Below, one piece after another: positions 34,797 through 44,800 of a DNA stretch of 64,000 nucleotides. Source of the DNA: Spirochaetae bacterium HGW-Spirochaetae-4 (GTDB lineage: Bacteria; Spirochaetota; Spirochaetia; Sphaerochaetales; Sphaerochaetaceae). Positions within the stretch are counted from its first letter, which is position 1. Every line of letters begins with the position of its first letter. Under the pieces are notes generated by a model, which made no database searches, was not told the DNA's origin, and was given only the letters and a program-made list of their open reading frames with translations. A program made the position numbers and the translations under genes. The DNA lies in assembly GCA_002839335.1 (NCBI GenBank), contig PGXU01000002.1:45700-109699 (forward strand). Reading direction: 5' to 3'.

Positions 34797-35852
34797 TCAA
34801 TCCTCGATCATCACCTTCGTCTCGAAGGGGAGCCCTCCATTCGCGGTCATGATCTTGGTTTCAGGACGAAGCATGACATGCTCGGGAAACCCTTCCTTGT
34901 CTCCGTTAAGCCGCTTGAGCAGCAACGCAGCCACTTCCTGCCCGATTCGTTCGAGCGGTTGTGCCACGGCGTAGTGGCATAATTTCAACAACGGTGCGTA
35001 ACTGAGATAGTCGAAGCTTGCGAATACCAATTTCGATTGCTCTTCGGTGGAAAGCGATTGCATGGCATAGGTTGTCGCTCCGAGATGCAACGAATCGTTC
35101 GCTATGAAAAAGGCTTCGGGGTGGTCGGGTTCGGCCAAGGCACGTTGTATCAACTCCCTGCCGGCACTCTGGTTCATCGCTCCTCGGTGGAGCACGAACC
35201 GTTCCTCGATAGGTAGTCCATACTCGTTCATAGCCTCGAGATACCCTTGGAGCCGTTCGCGGGCGGTGTGGATCTCGGGATCTCCACCGATGAATCCGAT
35301 CCGACGGAACCCTTCGCACTTCAGCGCGTGGATCATCTGATGCACCCCATAGCGGTTGTCCGTCAACACCGAGTCGACTTCCAATCCGACAATACGCCGG
35401 TCCACCATGACCATGGGAATATTCGCCACAGCCTTGCTCAGGAAGTGACCCCCTTCCGCGCCTGCCGGCATGACGACCAATCCATCGACGTTGCGTTCCA
35501 CCAGCACCTGCAGTTTGCGCTTCTCCTCAGCCACAGAATCGTTCGAAGAGCCGATGATCATCGTATAGCCCTTGGGGGCTAGGATACGCTCCATGGCTTC
35601 CACGACTTCCATGAAGTAGACGTTGCTCAACTCCGGTGCGATGATACCGATTGTCCTGGTCTGCCGGACTTTGAGGGAGCGGGCAACCTCGTTGCGGTTG
35701 TACCCGAGTTCCTCCATTACCTGCAACACACGCTTGCGGGTATCTTCGGTGACCGAGAGGTTATGGTTCAGGACACGGGAAACCGTCGCTATCGACACGC
35801 CCGCCGATAGTGCGACATCCTTGATTGTCACTGCTCCATACACGTCAACCAT
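34797..35852 (-). CDS. LacI-family transcriptional regulator
   Basis: The 351-residue protein has the LacI helix-turn-helix VTIKDVALSAGVSIATVSRVLNHN near the N-terminus with the hinge region NEVARSLKVRQTRTIGIIAPE. A periplasmic-binding-protein-like sensor domain follows (VVMPAGAEGG, CEGFRRIGFIGGD and FFIANDSLHLGA). ATG 35852 has GAGGGG about 7 nt upstream. It lies just downstream of a terminator that ends the CUT2 transporter operon. A perfect LacI-type palindrome upstream of that operon (39916-39929) is the likely target. The ligand is probably the transported sugar. Confidence 0.93.
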   Translation of the reverse strand: MVDVYGAVTIKDVALSAGVSIATVSRVLNHNLSVTEDTRKRVLQVMEELGYNRNEVARSLKVRQTRTIGIIAPELSNVYFMEVVEAMERILAPKGYTMIIGSSNDSVAEEKRKLQVLVERNVDGLVVMPAGAEGGHFLSKAVANIPMVMVDRRIVGLEVDSVLTDNRYGVHQMIHALKCEGFRRIGFIGGDPEIHTARERLQGYLEAMNEYGLPIEERFVLHRGAMNQSAGRELIQRALAEPDHPEAFFIANDSLHLGATTYAMQSLSTEEQSKLVFASFDYLSYAPLLKLCHYAVAQPLERIGQEVAALLLKRLNGDKEGFPEHVMLRPETKIMTANGGLPFETKVMIED

Positions 35853-35871
35853 GGTATTCCCCTCGAAAAAT

Positions 35872-35905
35872 GGGGGTCCTTCCAGCATAGGTGCCGGGGA
35901 CCCCC
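35872..35905 (-). terminator. Intrinsic terminator at the end of the CUT2 operon
   Basis: On the minus strand, GGGGGTCC, an 18-nt loop and GGACCCCC form a perfect 8-bp GC-rich stem followed at once by ATTTTT. It lies 47 nt after the binding-protein stop and 19 nt before the LacI-type gene, so it separates the two or attenuates read-through. Confidence 0.75.
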
Positions 35906-35952
35906 GTCTGAAATTCAGTCGGACGCCCGAATTGGCGTCTTCTCATTGTTCA

Positions 35953-37047
35953 TCAATCGTAGATCAAGCCAGAGATATCGGCATCATCCATGTTCTGGTA
36001 GTTGTAGAACTTGGCACCAGTGTCGACGTCGGCAACAGGTTCGCCCTTGTAGGCCTTGTATGCCAATTCAACAGCTTTGTAACCGATCTGGTACGGATCC
36101 TGGGTGATCGAACCGAGGAAGTACTGGTTGCGCACTGCGTTCTTCTGTGCGGCACCGGCATCGTAACCGATGACAACCACATTCTTGAGCGCAGCATTGC
36201 TCTTCAAGGTCGCACCATCGTTGGTTGCGGCTAAGAGACCCTTGACGGTCGCTTCGTTGGAACAGAAGATTCCAAGAACGTTGTCGGAAGAGACTCTGTT
36301 CAACACTGCCTGGGCAGCATTGGTCGCGTCGGTCATTGCCGCGGATGCGGGAACGATCATGTCGATGATGACTTTCTTGCCAGTCTTCGGACTGTCGGCA
36401 GCGATGTAAGCGGTATTGCCGGTCACAGCGATATCGGATTTGGACAACTTGGTCTGCTCGTCGATGAGCTTGACCATGGTGTCGCGGAATCCCTTACCAC
36501 GGCTGAGCAACGATTCACCGGAAGCATCCTGGTTCATGACCACGAGCTTCACAGGCTTCGCATCGGTCGCAGCTTCGATCCGGCCCTTGATGACTTCAAA
36601 CATCTTCTCGGCTGCCATACCGGCTGCCGCATAGTTGTTTGTCGAGGCATTTGCCCAAATCGAACCAGCTGGAGCTTCGGGGACACCGGAGTCGAATCCG
36701 ATTACGGGAATTCCCTGGTTCTTTGTCTGCTGGAGCTGGTCTAGGACACTGCTGGTATTGAGAGCCGCCAAGGCGATTGCCACGGGGTTCTTTGCCATTG
36801 CGTTGTTCAACATTTCGACCTGGATCTGCACATCACTTTCCGAAGGAGGACCTTCGAAAGTAATATCCACATTGTAAGTCTCGGCGGCTGCATTCGCACC
36901 CAACTTCACCTGCTGCCAGAAGTCGTGTTGTTCACCCTTTGAAACAACAGCGATGTACGGCTTGCCAGCCTCTTGTGTACCTTGAGCGAACAAGGTGCCA
37001 GAGGCAAGAACAACCAGAGCCAAAAGTACGACTAAGGTTTTTTTCAT
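35953..37047 (-). CDS. CUT2 (ribose/xylose-type) ABC transporter substrate-binding protein
   Basis: The 364-residue protein has a signal peptide (MKKTLVVLLALVVLASGTLFAQ) and the type-4 sugar-binding fold of the RbsB/XylF group: YIAVVSKGEQHDFWQQVKLGANAAAETYNV, IALAALNTSSVLDQLQQTKNQGIPVIGFDSGV and VVVIGYDAGAAQKNAVRNQYFLGSITQDPYQIGYKAVELAYKA. ATG 37047 follows AGGAGGGT. It is the last gene of the ATPase-permease-binding protein operon. Binding is probably to a pentose or a hexose, and the family does not settle which. Confidence 0.93.
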   Translation of the reverse strand: MKKTLVVLLALVVLASGTLFAQGTQEAGKPYIAVVSKGEQHDFWQQVKLGANAAAETYNVDITFEGPPSESDVQIQVEMLNNAMAKNPVAIALAALNTSSVLDQLQQTKNQGIPVIGFDSGVPEAPAGSIWANASTNNYAAAGMAAEKMFEVIKGRIEAATDAKPVKLVVMNQDASGESLLSRGKGFRDTMVKLIDEQTKLSKSDIAVTGNTAYIAADSPKTGKKVIIDMIVPASAAMTDATNAAQAVLNRVSSDNVLGIFCSNEATVKGLLAATNDGATLKSNAALKNVVVIGYDAGAAQKNAVRNQYFLGSITQDPYQIGYKAVELAYKAYKGEPVADVDTGAKFYNYQNMDDADISGLIYD

Positions 37048-37066
37048 AGATACCCTCCTGTTTGTT

Positions 37067-37086
37067 CCAGGGGCATACGCCCCCGG
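37067..37086 (-). other. Intercistronic hairpin before the CUT2 binding-protein gene
   Basis: CCGGGGGC and GCCCCTGG (minus strand) pair over 8 bp with one mismatch around a 4-nt loop. The element lies between the permease and binding-protein genes, with no T tract. It may protect the downstream message from 5' decay. Confidence 0.5.
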
Positions 37087-37121
37087 ATAATCTGTATATT
37101 CAAACGAGCAGCAAACTGCTG

Positions 37122-38345
37122 TCATCGTTTCTCGAAACCCTTCTCTTCCTTGCGCAGAGCAACGGCCTGGGCCTTCTCATCACGCTTCATCTTCGCATAG
37201 GTCTTGTTCAGTTCCGCCTTTGCGGACGCTATCTGGGCCTGCAACGTGGCCTTGCGACCCGCATCGGCATTCGCTTCCTCGGTCTTCAGCTGGGCGATAC
37301 GCACCTGCATGTCTTCCTTGTATTTGGCCGAGGGAGAGAGGATACGTACTTCGGTCGACTTCTTGGTCCGGTAGATATCGAGCAAGACCGCGCCAAGGAC
37401 GACCACACCGGTGAAGAAGGTCTGGTACTGCGACTGCAGGTTCATGGAAGGCAGACCGGCACGCAATACACTCATGATGTATACACCGATCATGGTACCC
37501 AACACCGAACCGGCACCACCGCTGAGACTCGTACCACCGATTACCGCTCCGGCGATCGCATAGAGTTCGAATCCCTGCCCTTGGGCCGGCATGACTGTCG
37601 TATAGACAGCTGCGAACGCGATACCACCGACACCGGCGAGGAATCCGCTGACCACATAGGCCATCATTTCCCACTTGGCCACGTTCACACCACTGAGGCG
37701 TGCGGCTTCCTTGTTGGAACCTACGGCGAAGATATACCGGCCCATCTTGGTCCGTGTAAGGATAATGAAGGCTATGAAGGCCATGCCGAACAGGACCAAC
37801 GCTCCCGTGGGATACGATGAATTGTCCTCGGCTATGAATTTGAAGATTCCCTTGAACCAGCTGTCGTCGGCACCACGTGCCGGGAATGTCGCGCTACGCA
37901 CATTCGAGACGATGGATCCGATACCCAAACTGATCATCATGGTTCCCAAGGTGGCGATAAACGGTGGCAAGCCCAGTCGGCTCACCATGATTCCGTTGAA
38001 CAACCCGAAGGAGGTGGATACGAACAGGATCAGCAGCAACGAGACCCACATGGGCCATCCCCAGGTCTTGTAAGCGGTTCCACCGATGATTGTCGCGGCC
38101 ATCATGACCGTTCCGCACGACAGGTCGATGCCTCCGGTTATGATAACGAATGTCACACCGATAGCGATGAACCCGATGTAGTAGGAGGAATCGAGAATAT
38201 TGACCAACGTCGTATAGGAAAAGAAGTTCCTGCCGAACAGTGCGAAGAACGCATATACGATCACCAGTGCCAGCGGTGCGAGCAGCCTCTGCATGCTCAA
38301 CCCGTTGCCCTTCTCTTTCAACTCCACAGTATCTGTTGTTTCCAT
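37122..38345 (-). CDS. CUT2 sugar ABC transporter permease with a C-terminal charged extension
   Basis: The 407-residue protein has 8-10 membrane segments with the family signatures VIITGGIDLSCGTVM, LGLPPFIATLGTMM, FAVGSNKEAARLSGVNV and AIAGAVIGGTSLSGGAGSVLGTMIGVYIM. The permease proper ends near residue 326, the usual size of RbsC/MglC proteins. A further 81 residues (327-407) follow, rich in Lys, Glu and Ala with coiled-coil character. They are strictly in frame, with no internal stop, and the ORF ends cleanly 74 nt before the next gene. This tail is not part of the standard family. Confidence 0.92.
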   Translation of the reverse strand: METTDTVELKEKGNGLSMQRLLAPLALVIVYAFFALFGRNFFSYTTLVNILDSSYYIGFIAIGVTFVIITGGIDLSCGTVMMAATIIGGTAYKTWGWPMWVSLLLILFVSTSFGLFNGIMVSRLGLPPFIATLGTMMISLGIGSIVSNVRSATFPARGADDSWFKGIFKFIAEDNSSYPTGALVLFGMAFIAFIILTRTKMGRYIFAVGSNKEAARLSGVNVAKWEMMAYVVSGFLAGVGGIAFAAVYTTVMPAQGQGFELYAIAGAVIGGTSLSGGAGSVLGTMIGVYIMSVLRAGLPSMNLQSQYQTFFTGVVVLGAVLLDIYRTKKSTEVRILSPSAKYKEDMQVRIAQLKTEEANADAGRKATLQAQIASAKAELNKTYAKMKRDEKAQAVALRKEEKGFEKR

Positions 38346-38357
38346 ATGGGGTGACTC

Positions 38358-39854
38358 CTATCCACGTTGGGTCGCCAGGGCCATGATATTCTCCTGGGTC
38401 GCCTCTTCGATATCGAGAAATCCGGTGAGCTTTCCTTCGCACATGACTGCGATCCGGTCACTCATCCGCAACACTTCATTCAATTCACTACTGATCATGA
38501 TGATCGACTTGCCTTCCTTGACCAGGTCGTTCATCAGGTGGTATATCTCGCTCTTCGCTCCGACGTCGATACCGCGTGTGGGTTCATCGAATATCAGGAC
38601 CGAGCTGTTCTTGATCAGCCATTTTGCGATAACAACCTTCTGCTGGTTTCCACCCGAAAGGTTCCTCACGAACTGGTCGAGCGAAGGGGTCTTCACCTTC
38701 AGCTTCTCCACATATTCGGTGGCCACCTTCTGGATCTCCTTGCGCGGCAGGAACAAACCCGGGCACAAGTCCTCATACGATGCCATGACGGCATTCTCAG
38801 CTACCGACAACTTGATTGCCAGACCGAACCGCTTGCGGTCCTCGGAAAGGTACCCGATACCGTTTCGTACGGCATCCCTGGGGCTTTCGATGATAGTCTT
38901 GCGACCATTCACCCAGATATTCCCGGAAGCCTTGTCGGCTCCGAACAGGGCCCGCATGCTTTCGGTACGCCCGGCACCCATGAGACCGGCGAATCCCAGT
39001 ATCTCTCCCCTTCGCAGCTCGAAGGAGATATTCTGCACCAACTTGCCGGCATTGAGGTTCTCGACCTTCAACACAACCGGTGCATCGGGGGGAACATTGC
39101 TCTTGCTCTTGGGTTTTTCGTAGATGACCCGGCCGACCATCATGTTGATCATCTCTTCCTTGGTCAGCTCCTTGGTCTCTTTGGTACCGACATATTCCCC
39201 GTCCCGCAGCACGGTGACCCGGTCGGTGATCACCCCGATCTCATCGAGGCGGTGGCTGATATAGATCATGCCCACACCCTTCGAGGCCAGATCCCGCATG
39301 ATCACGAACAGGTCCGATATCTCGCGTTCGGTCAACGCAGCCGAGGGTTCGTCCAGGACGAGGACCTTCAGGTTATGGGAAACCGCTTTGGCGATTTCGA
39401 CCATCTGCTGTTTCCCGACCGTAAGATTGCTCATCTTCTCTTCGGGGTCGATCTGCATATTCAACCGCTTGAACAAATCCGCGGCACGTCTATTTTGTTC
39501 CTTTTCGTCCAAAAACCATCCGTTGCGCTTGGTCGCTTCCCGACCGATGAACAGATTCTGTGCAACCGTAAGGTGCTCCATCATGTTCAACTCTTGGTGT
39601 ACTATCGCTATTCCCGCGTCCAAGGCTTCCCGTGGACCTTGCGGATTGAACAGTTTTCCCATGAAATGGATTTCACCCGAGTCCTTCGGAAATATTCCGG
39701 TCAGCGCCTTCATGAGGGTCGATTTCCCAGCTCCGTTCTCACCGACCAGAGCATGGATCTCTCCTTCGCGCAACTCGAAGTCTACACCCTTGAGCGCATG
39801 GACGCCGGCGAATCGTTTGTCTATGTCTTTCATTGACAGCACTACGTTTCTCAC
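38358..39854 (-). CDS. CUT2 sugar ABC transporter ATP-binding protein (two NBD domains)
   Basis: The 498-residue protein holds two ATPase domains. Walker A is GENGAGKSTLMKAL in the first and a degenerate GLMGAGRTESMRAL in the second, which is normal for RbsA/MglA/XylG. Signature sequences are LTVGKQQMVEIAKAV and LSGGNQQKVVIAKWL, and Walker B is VLVLDEPSAAL and VLIFDEPTRGID. I prefer GTG 39854, because the AAGGAG site (39862-39867) lies inside the first codons of the frame if the ATG at 39872 were used. It is the first gene of the operon and sits 200 nt downstream of the cyclase gene. Confidence 0.94.
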   Translation of the reverse strand: MRNVVLSMKDIDKRFAGVHALKGVDFELREGEIHALVGENGAGKSTLMKALTGIFPKDSGEIHFMGKLFNPQGPREALDAGIAIVHQELNMMEHLTVAQNLFIGREATKRNGWFLDEKEQNRRAADLFKRLNMQIDPEEKMSNLTVGKQQMVEIAKAVSHNLKVLVLDEPSAALTEREISDLFVIMRDLASKGVGMIYISHRLDEIGVITDRVTVLRDGEYVGTKETKELTKEEMINMMVGRVIYEKPKSKSNVPPDAPVVLKVENLNAGKLVQNISFELRRGEILGFAGLMGAGRTESMRALFGADKASGNIWVNGRKTIIESPRDAVRNGIGYLSEDRKRFGLAIKLSVAENAVMASYEDLCPGLFLPRKEIQKVATEYVEKLKVKTPSLDQFVRNLSGGNQQKVVIAKWLIKNSSVLIFDEPTRGIDVGAKSEIYHLMNDLVKEGKSIIMISSELNEVLRMSDRIAVMCEGKLTGFLDIEEATQENIMALATQRG

Positions 39855-39915
39855 AGCCGTCTCTCCTTGCATATATCCATGTTCACATGGGTTCGGCCAG
39901 ATGTCAAGAAAAATT

Positions 39916-39929
39916 TGTAAACGTTTACA
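39916..39929. promoter_or_regulatory. Perfect LacI-type operator upstream of the CUT2 operon
   Basis: TGTAAACGTTTACA is a perfect 14-bp palindrome with a central CG, the hallmark of LacI/GalR-family operators. It lies about 40 bp downstream of the best promoter for the transporter operon. The regulator encoded at 34797-35852 is the obvious candidate to bind it. Confidence 0.85.
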
Positions 39930-39972
39930 CGAAAAGGTGGATGATACTATCTGTATATTGTATATATTTTTA

Positions 39973-40000
39973 CATATAGCTATAGATTTTCAGCTGTCAA
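39973..40000 (-). promoter_or_regulatory. Candidate promoter of the CUT2 operon
   Basis: A perfect TTGACA (40000-39995 on the minus strand) and TATATG (39978-39973) are spaced by 16 bp. The LacI-type operator then falls inside the transcribed leader, where a bound repressor would block elongation. A second TTGACA at 39907-39902 has only a poor -10 partner. Confidence 0.6.
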
Positions 40001-40069
40001 ATGGAATTTTCGCCATACCCATTCGACTCCAAAATTCTGTTCCCTGGGAGTGCTATACCGGGCTACCGG

Positions 40070-41515
40070 TCATTCCTGCAGGTAAACCTGGTCTTTGCCA
40101 GCAACTTTAGCCTTATAGAGGGCCTTGTCGGTGCGAGAGAGGAGGCTTTCCAAGGTGTCGTTCCCTTTCAATTCCGCAACCCCTACGCTGACCGTTACCA
40201 TGAAGCTGGGGAATTCATCACTCCCGGCGATCCTGGACCGAAGTCGGTTCCCTATCGAAACACCTTCAGTACCGGAAGTCCTTGGCAGAACCAGGAGGAA
40301 CTCATCACCTCCCCAACGTCCAAAAATATCGGTTGGCCTTTTCAAGGCGTTCACCACTTTGGTAAAATGGATCAGGGTTTCGTCTCCAGCAATATGTCCG
40401 TAGGTATCGTTTATATCCTTGAAGTTGTCCAGGTCGATCATCAATATCGAAAATGTTCCTCCATTACGCTTGCACGAGGCAAATTCCGCGAGAAGCTTTT
40501 GGTCGAGTTCCATCCTGTTGCTGATCCGGGTCAGATGGTCGAGCCGCGAGGAGTCCTTGAGATTCTGGTTATACTTGTTGACTACCCTGATGCTGATTAT
40601 CAACGCCAGGACAGATGCTATGAGACCAATCAGGATTGTCCGTATAAGCATTACCCGCACAATCTGGAGGGAAACACTCTCATCTTGTTCCACGATGATG
40701 TACCATTTGATATTCGGAATATACCGGGAGGTCAAAAGCACCTTTCCACTCTCCCCATCGTAGGAGGTATCAAGGGTGTCCTCTTTTGAAGCCAAGATGG
40801 AATCCGCAATCCTATCGATCCCAAGCGATGTGCGGATGTTTCGTTTCTCGATGATGTTCATATCCGAATGGGCTTGCACCAAGCCCGATTCATCGACCAT
40901 GTAGACCACACGTCCATACGTCCTCTGGGTCTTCTGCAGAAGAGCCGCGATATTGGACATTTCCACACCCACGCCAACGACTCCGAGAAGTTCACCAGCA
41001 GAGCTTTCAACACGATAATTTATGAATACGGTAAGTTTTCCGGCACTCACTTCATCAGTATCGACATCGAGTTCAACACTTTCGCCGGAGTCGATAAAAT
41101 CATAATACCAGATGTCATGTGCATTGGCAGTATCGATTTGCTTATGTACTCCCTGGTAGGTATAATAGCGCAAGGTCTTGGCCGAAACAAAGAATGCCGT
41201 ATCGAACCCGTGTTCGAGACGTATGGCATCCAGATATCTCTCTATCCTTTTGGGATCGGCTTCACCATCCAGTATCCAATCGATCAAGAATGTATCCCGT
41301 GCCATCAGCGATGATGCGAGAAGCGGATCCTGCAACCTTGTGCTGATTTCCCAATCTATGAGATCACGAACCAATGGCAAGGAGGATGTGATCAATTCTT
41401 CACGGATCGAATCTCTTTGCACCACGTAATTGAGGAGACTGACCGCAATGAATGATGGAAGGAGCACCAACATGAGCAATATCGTCAACTTGTAGTGTTT
41501 CAACTCTTTTATCAT
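40070..41515 (-). CDS. Membrane diguanylate cyclase with a Cache-type sensor
   Basis: The 481-residue protein has two membrane segments (11-30 and about 283-311) flanking a periplasmic region of about 250 residues with a Cache-type fold. The predicted double-Cache pattern includes VFINYRVESSAGELLGVVGVGVEMSNIA. The cytoplasmic GGDEF domain runs from about residue 325: DLDNFKDINDTYGHIAGDETL and GRWGGDEFLLVL (GGDEF 402-406). An RPTD I-site at 393-396, five residues before the motif, indicates product inhibition. It should make c-di-GMP in response to an extracellular small molecule. The ribosome site is not evident. Confidence 0.92.
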   Translation of the reverse strand: MIKELKHYKLTILLMLVLLPSFIAVSLLNYVVQRDSIREELITSSLPLVRDLIDWEISTRLQDPLLASSLMARDTFLIDWILDGEADPKRIERYLDAIRLEHGFDTAFFVSAKTLRYYTYQGVHKQIDTANAHDIWYYDFIDSGESVELDVDTDEVSAGKLTVFINYRVESSAGELLGVVGVGVEMSNIAALLQKTQRTYGRVVYMVDESGLVQAHSDMNIIEKRNIRTSLGIDRIADSILASKEDTLDTSYDGESGKVLLTSRYIPNIKWYIIVEQDESVSLQIVRVMLIRTILIGLIASVLALIISIRVVNKYNQNLKDSSRLDHLTRISNRMELDQKLLAEFASCKRNGGTFSILMIDLDNFKDINDTYGHIAGDETLIHFTKVVNALKRPTDIFGRWGGDEFLLVLPRTSGTEGVSIGNRLRSRIAGSDEFPSFMVTVSVGVAELKGNDTLESLLSRTDKALYKAKVAGKDQVYLQE

Positions 41516-41820
41516 ATTTTTCGAGTATACCCCGGTTCATGCAAGGTCGCCATTACTTTCATCCGGATTTGTCACTGGTTCCTCCATGTATCCTGAAAAG
41601 CACCAATACAGGCGATGCGTAGGGGTCTAGCAAGTTGTGGCGGTTTCAACAACGCTTAGGTACGATTACCCAACGGATTGGGTAAGGTATCCACCTGTGC
41701 ACACGCTGGTCGCCGGTCTACGATGTCCATGCAGATGTGTGCCCATCCGGTCCAACCAATGCATATGCCCCGTCTTGTTCTCCGCAACCGGTATGTCGGA
41801 CAGGTCGAAGGAGTATTCGT
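41516..41820. other. 305-base gap before the repeat lipoprotein gene, with one hairpin
   Basis: No gene was found. TTACCCAA, the loop CGGA and TTGGGTAA form a perfect 8-bp hairpin at 41666-41685, about 135 nt before the start codon. It could be a leader element of the repeat-protein message. No GEMM-type c-di-GMP riboswitch core is present. I see no convincing promoter. Confidence 0.5.
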
Positions 41821-44800
41821 ATGCCAACCAGAAATACAATTGTTGCGGTGCTTGTCATCATCATCACCGTGTTGCTGATGGTAAGTTGTCCGGAACAACC
41901 TGAACGCACCTACACCATCACCTATCAACTCGACGGTGGCACCAATGCCGCCGACAATCCATCGACGTACACAGCCGAAAGCGCTGCGATTCCCCTGCAT
42001 GATCCGTCCCGCCAGGGCTATACCTTCGCAGGATGGTTCAGCGACGCCGGCCATACCGAACCTGCACTGACCGAAATACCCGCGGAATCACTGGGAGACA
42101 TCAACTTGTATGCAAAATGGAGTGCGAATACCTATCTCGTGACCTTCGATGCACAAGGAGGTTCCGCTCCGTTGCCACCAACCTCGACCGTAACCTTCGG
42201 TGCCGTATACGGAACTTTGCCAACCACAACCTTCTCCGACACCGGATATGAATTCGACGGGTGGTATACGGCAACGAATGGAGCGGGAACCAAGATAGAG
42301 GCAACCACCGCGGTAGGCACAGCCAGTGACCACACCCTCTATGCCTACAAGGCAGCCAGCACCTATGGAATCACCTACCTGCTTGATGGTGGAACCAACA
42401 ACGCAAGCAACCCCGGCACCTATACGATCGCAACGGCAACCATCACGTTGGCATCACCAACAAAAACCGGCTATACATTCGAGGGGTGGTATGGTGATGC
42501 GGCCTTCTCCGGTTCAGCCATACCCGACATTCCGTTGGGATCAACCGGCGACCTCTCGCTGTATGCCAAATGGAGCGCGAACACCTATACCATCAGCTTC
42601 GATGCCTCAGGAGGCTTTCCGGCAACCCCGGCAACCAAGACCGTAGCATATGACGATCCCTATGGAGCACTTGCCACCACGAGCCGCACCGGCTATACCT
42701 TCTCGGGCTGGTATACCGGGGCAGGAGGATCCGGCACGTTGGTCGAATCCACTTCGATCGCACGTATCGCGGCCAACCACACGTTGTACGCCACATGGAC
42801 CGCCGACAGCTACACGTTGACCTTCGATACGTCGGGAGGGAGCGCAGCCGATCCCACGGCAAAAACAGTGACCTTCAATTCCACCTATGGTCCGCTGGCA
42901 AGCACAACCCGAACCGGCTACACATTGGCCGGTTGGTATACCGGCATGGGGGGAACAGGGACCAAAGTCGAACCCACAACGGTGGTCGAGACAACTGCCG
43001 ACCATACGGTGTATGCGAAATGGACGGCAAACACCTACATCGTAGGTTTCGATTCCCAGGGAGGTTCCGCACCTGTGCCAACGTCAAGATCGGTAACCTT
43101 CAACGCATCCTACGGCGATCTAGCCACCACGACACGCACCGGGTATAGCTTCGACGGTTGGTTCACCGCATCGACCGGTGGCACCAAAGTCGAATCAACA
43201 ACCGTTCTGGCCACAGCGGCCGACCACACACTGTATGCCCAGTGGACCGCGAATTCCTACACAGTCACTTTCCTTGATACACAAGGAACGGACCTCTCCC
43301 AAACCACTGCTACCGTTACGTTCGACAATGCGTACGGGATCTTGGCGACCATCTCCTCCGCGCGTGCAGGCTACGTGTTCGACAGCTGGTTCACGGCAGC
43401 CGATGGTGGTGGAACACGGATTACCGCAACCAGCACGGTCGCCACAGCCGCGGACCACCAGTTACATCCCCACTGGTCGCCACTCGCCTATACCGTTACC
43501 TTCGATGCCCAATCGGGAGCCCCTTCCGACCCCGAGTCCATGGAAGTGGTGTACGACGCCCCCTATGGGGAGCTGGCAATTACCTCCCGTACCGGTTATA
43601 CCTTCTCCGGCTGGTATACGGCCGCCGGAGGAGGAGGCACATCGGTCGATGCCTCCACGCTGGTCACAACAGCTTCGGACCATACCCTCTATGCCAATTG
43701 GATAGCCAATACCTACACGGCGACCTTCGATGCGCAGGGCGGTACCGATCCGAGCGTCGCATTCAAGACGGTCACCTATGCTTGTGCGTATGGAAGTCTC
43801 GCCACCACCACCTCGACCAAAACCGGATATGATTTCGGCGGATGGTGGACAGAAGAAGATGGTGGAGGCCAGTTGATCGAGGCCACATCGACAGTGACCA
43901 ACTATCAGGACCATACCCTGTATGCATATTGGGATCCGATCACCTATACCGTTTCACTCGATACACAAGGGGGAACAACGGTAAGTCCCGATTTCAAATA
44001 TGTGACTTTCGACCAGCAATACGGAGCATTCCCCGAAACCTCCCGTACCGCTTACACCCTCACCGGATGGTTTACGGGTTTGGGTGGGACCGGTACACAC
44101 GTCACAGCAACCACGATTCTCCAAAGCACCGGTGACCATACGCTGTATGCCCACTGGACGCCGGTAGTCTACAGTATCACCTACCACCTCGACGGAGGAA
44201 CGAACAATGGGGAGAATCCGGCAACCTATACGATCGAGAGCGACACCATCACGTTTGCCGAGCCGTCCCGAACAGGCTACACCTTCGGCGGGTGGTATGC
44301 GACAACCGATTTCTCGGGGAGCGAAGCCACAGGCATCGTCACCGGTTCGAGTGGCTCCATCGTGCTGTATGCAAAATGGATTCCCATCACCTACACCATC
44401 GGCTACACATTGAATTCGGGAACGAACAATGCGGGCAATCCATCCACCTATACGATCGAGGATACCGTTCCCTTGCTGAACCCCACACGGGACTATTACG
44501 ATTTTGCCGGCTGGTTCGAGGACAGCGCCTTCACGGGCGATCCGTTGACCGCCATCGCCGCGGGAACCTACGGTAACAAGACCTTGTATGCGAAGTGGAC
44601 ACCGACCGCGTATGGAATCACCTATGTGTTGAATTCGGGAACCAACTCCGCGGCAAATCCCGCAACCTACACGATCGAGAGCGACACGATCACATTCGCC
44701 GAGCCGACCAGAACCGGGTATTATTTTGGCGGTTGGTTCACCGAAGTGTCGTTGGAAACCATGGAACTCACCATAACCTCCGGTTCCCATGGACCCTGGA

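Noticed and set aside
41516..41820. c-di-GMP riboswitch before the repeat lipoprotein
   Set aside because: No GEMM-type conserved core could be found; only a simple hairpin is present.
43954..44790. Minus-strand frame over the InlB-type repeats
   Set aside because: Composition is dictated by the repeat array on the other strand.
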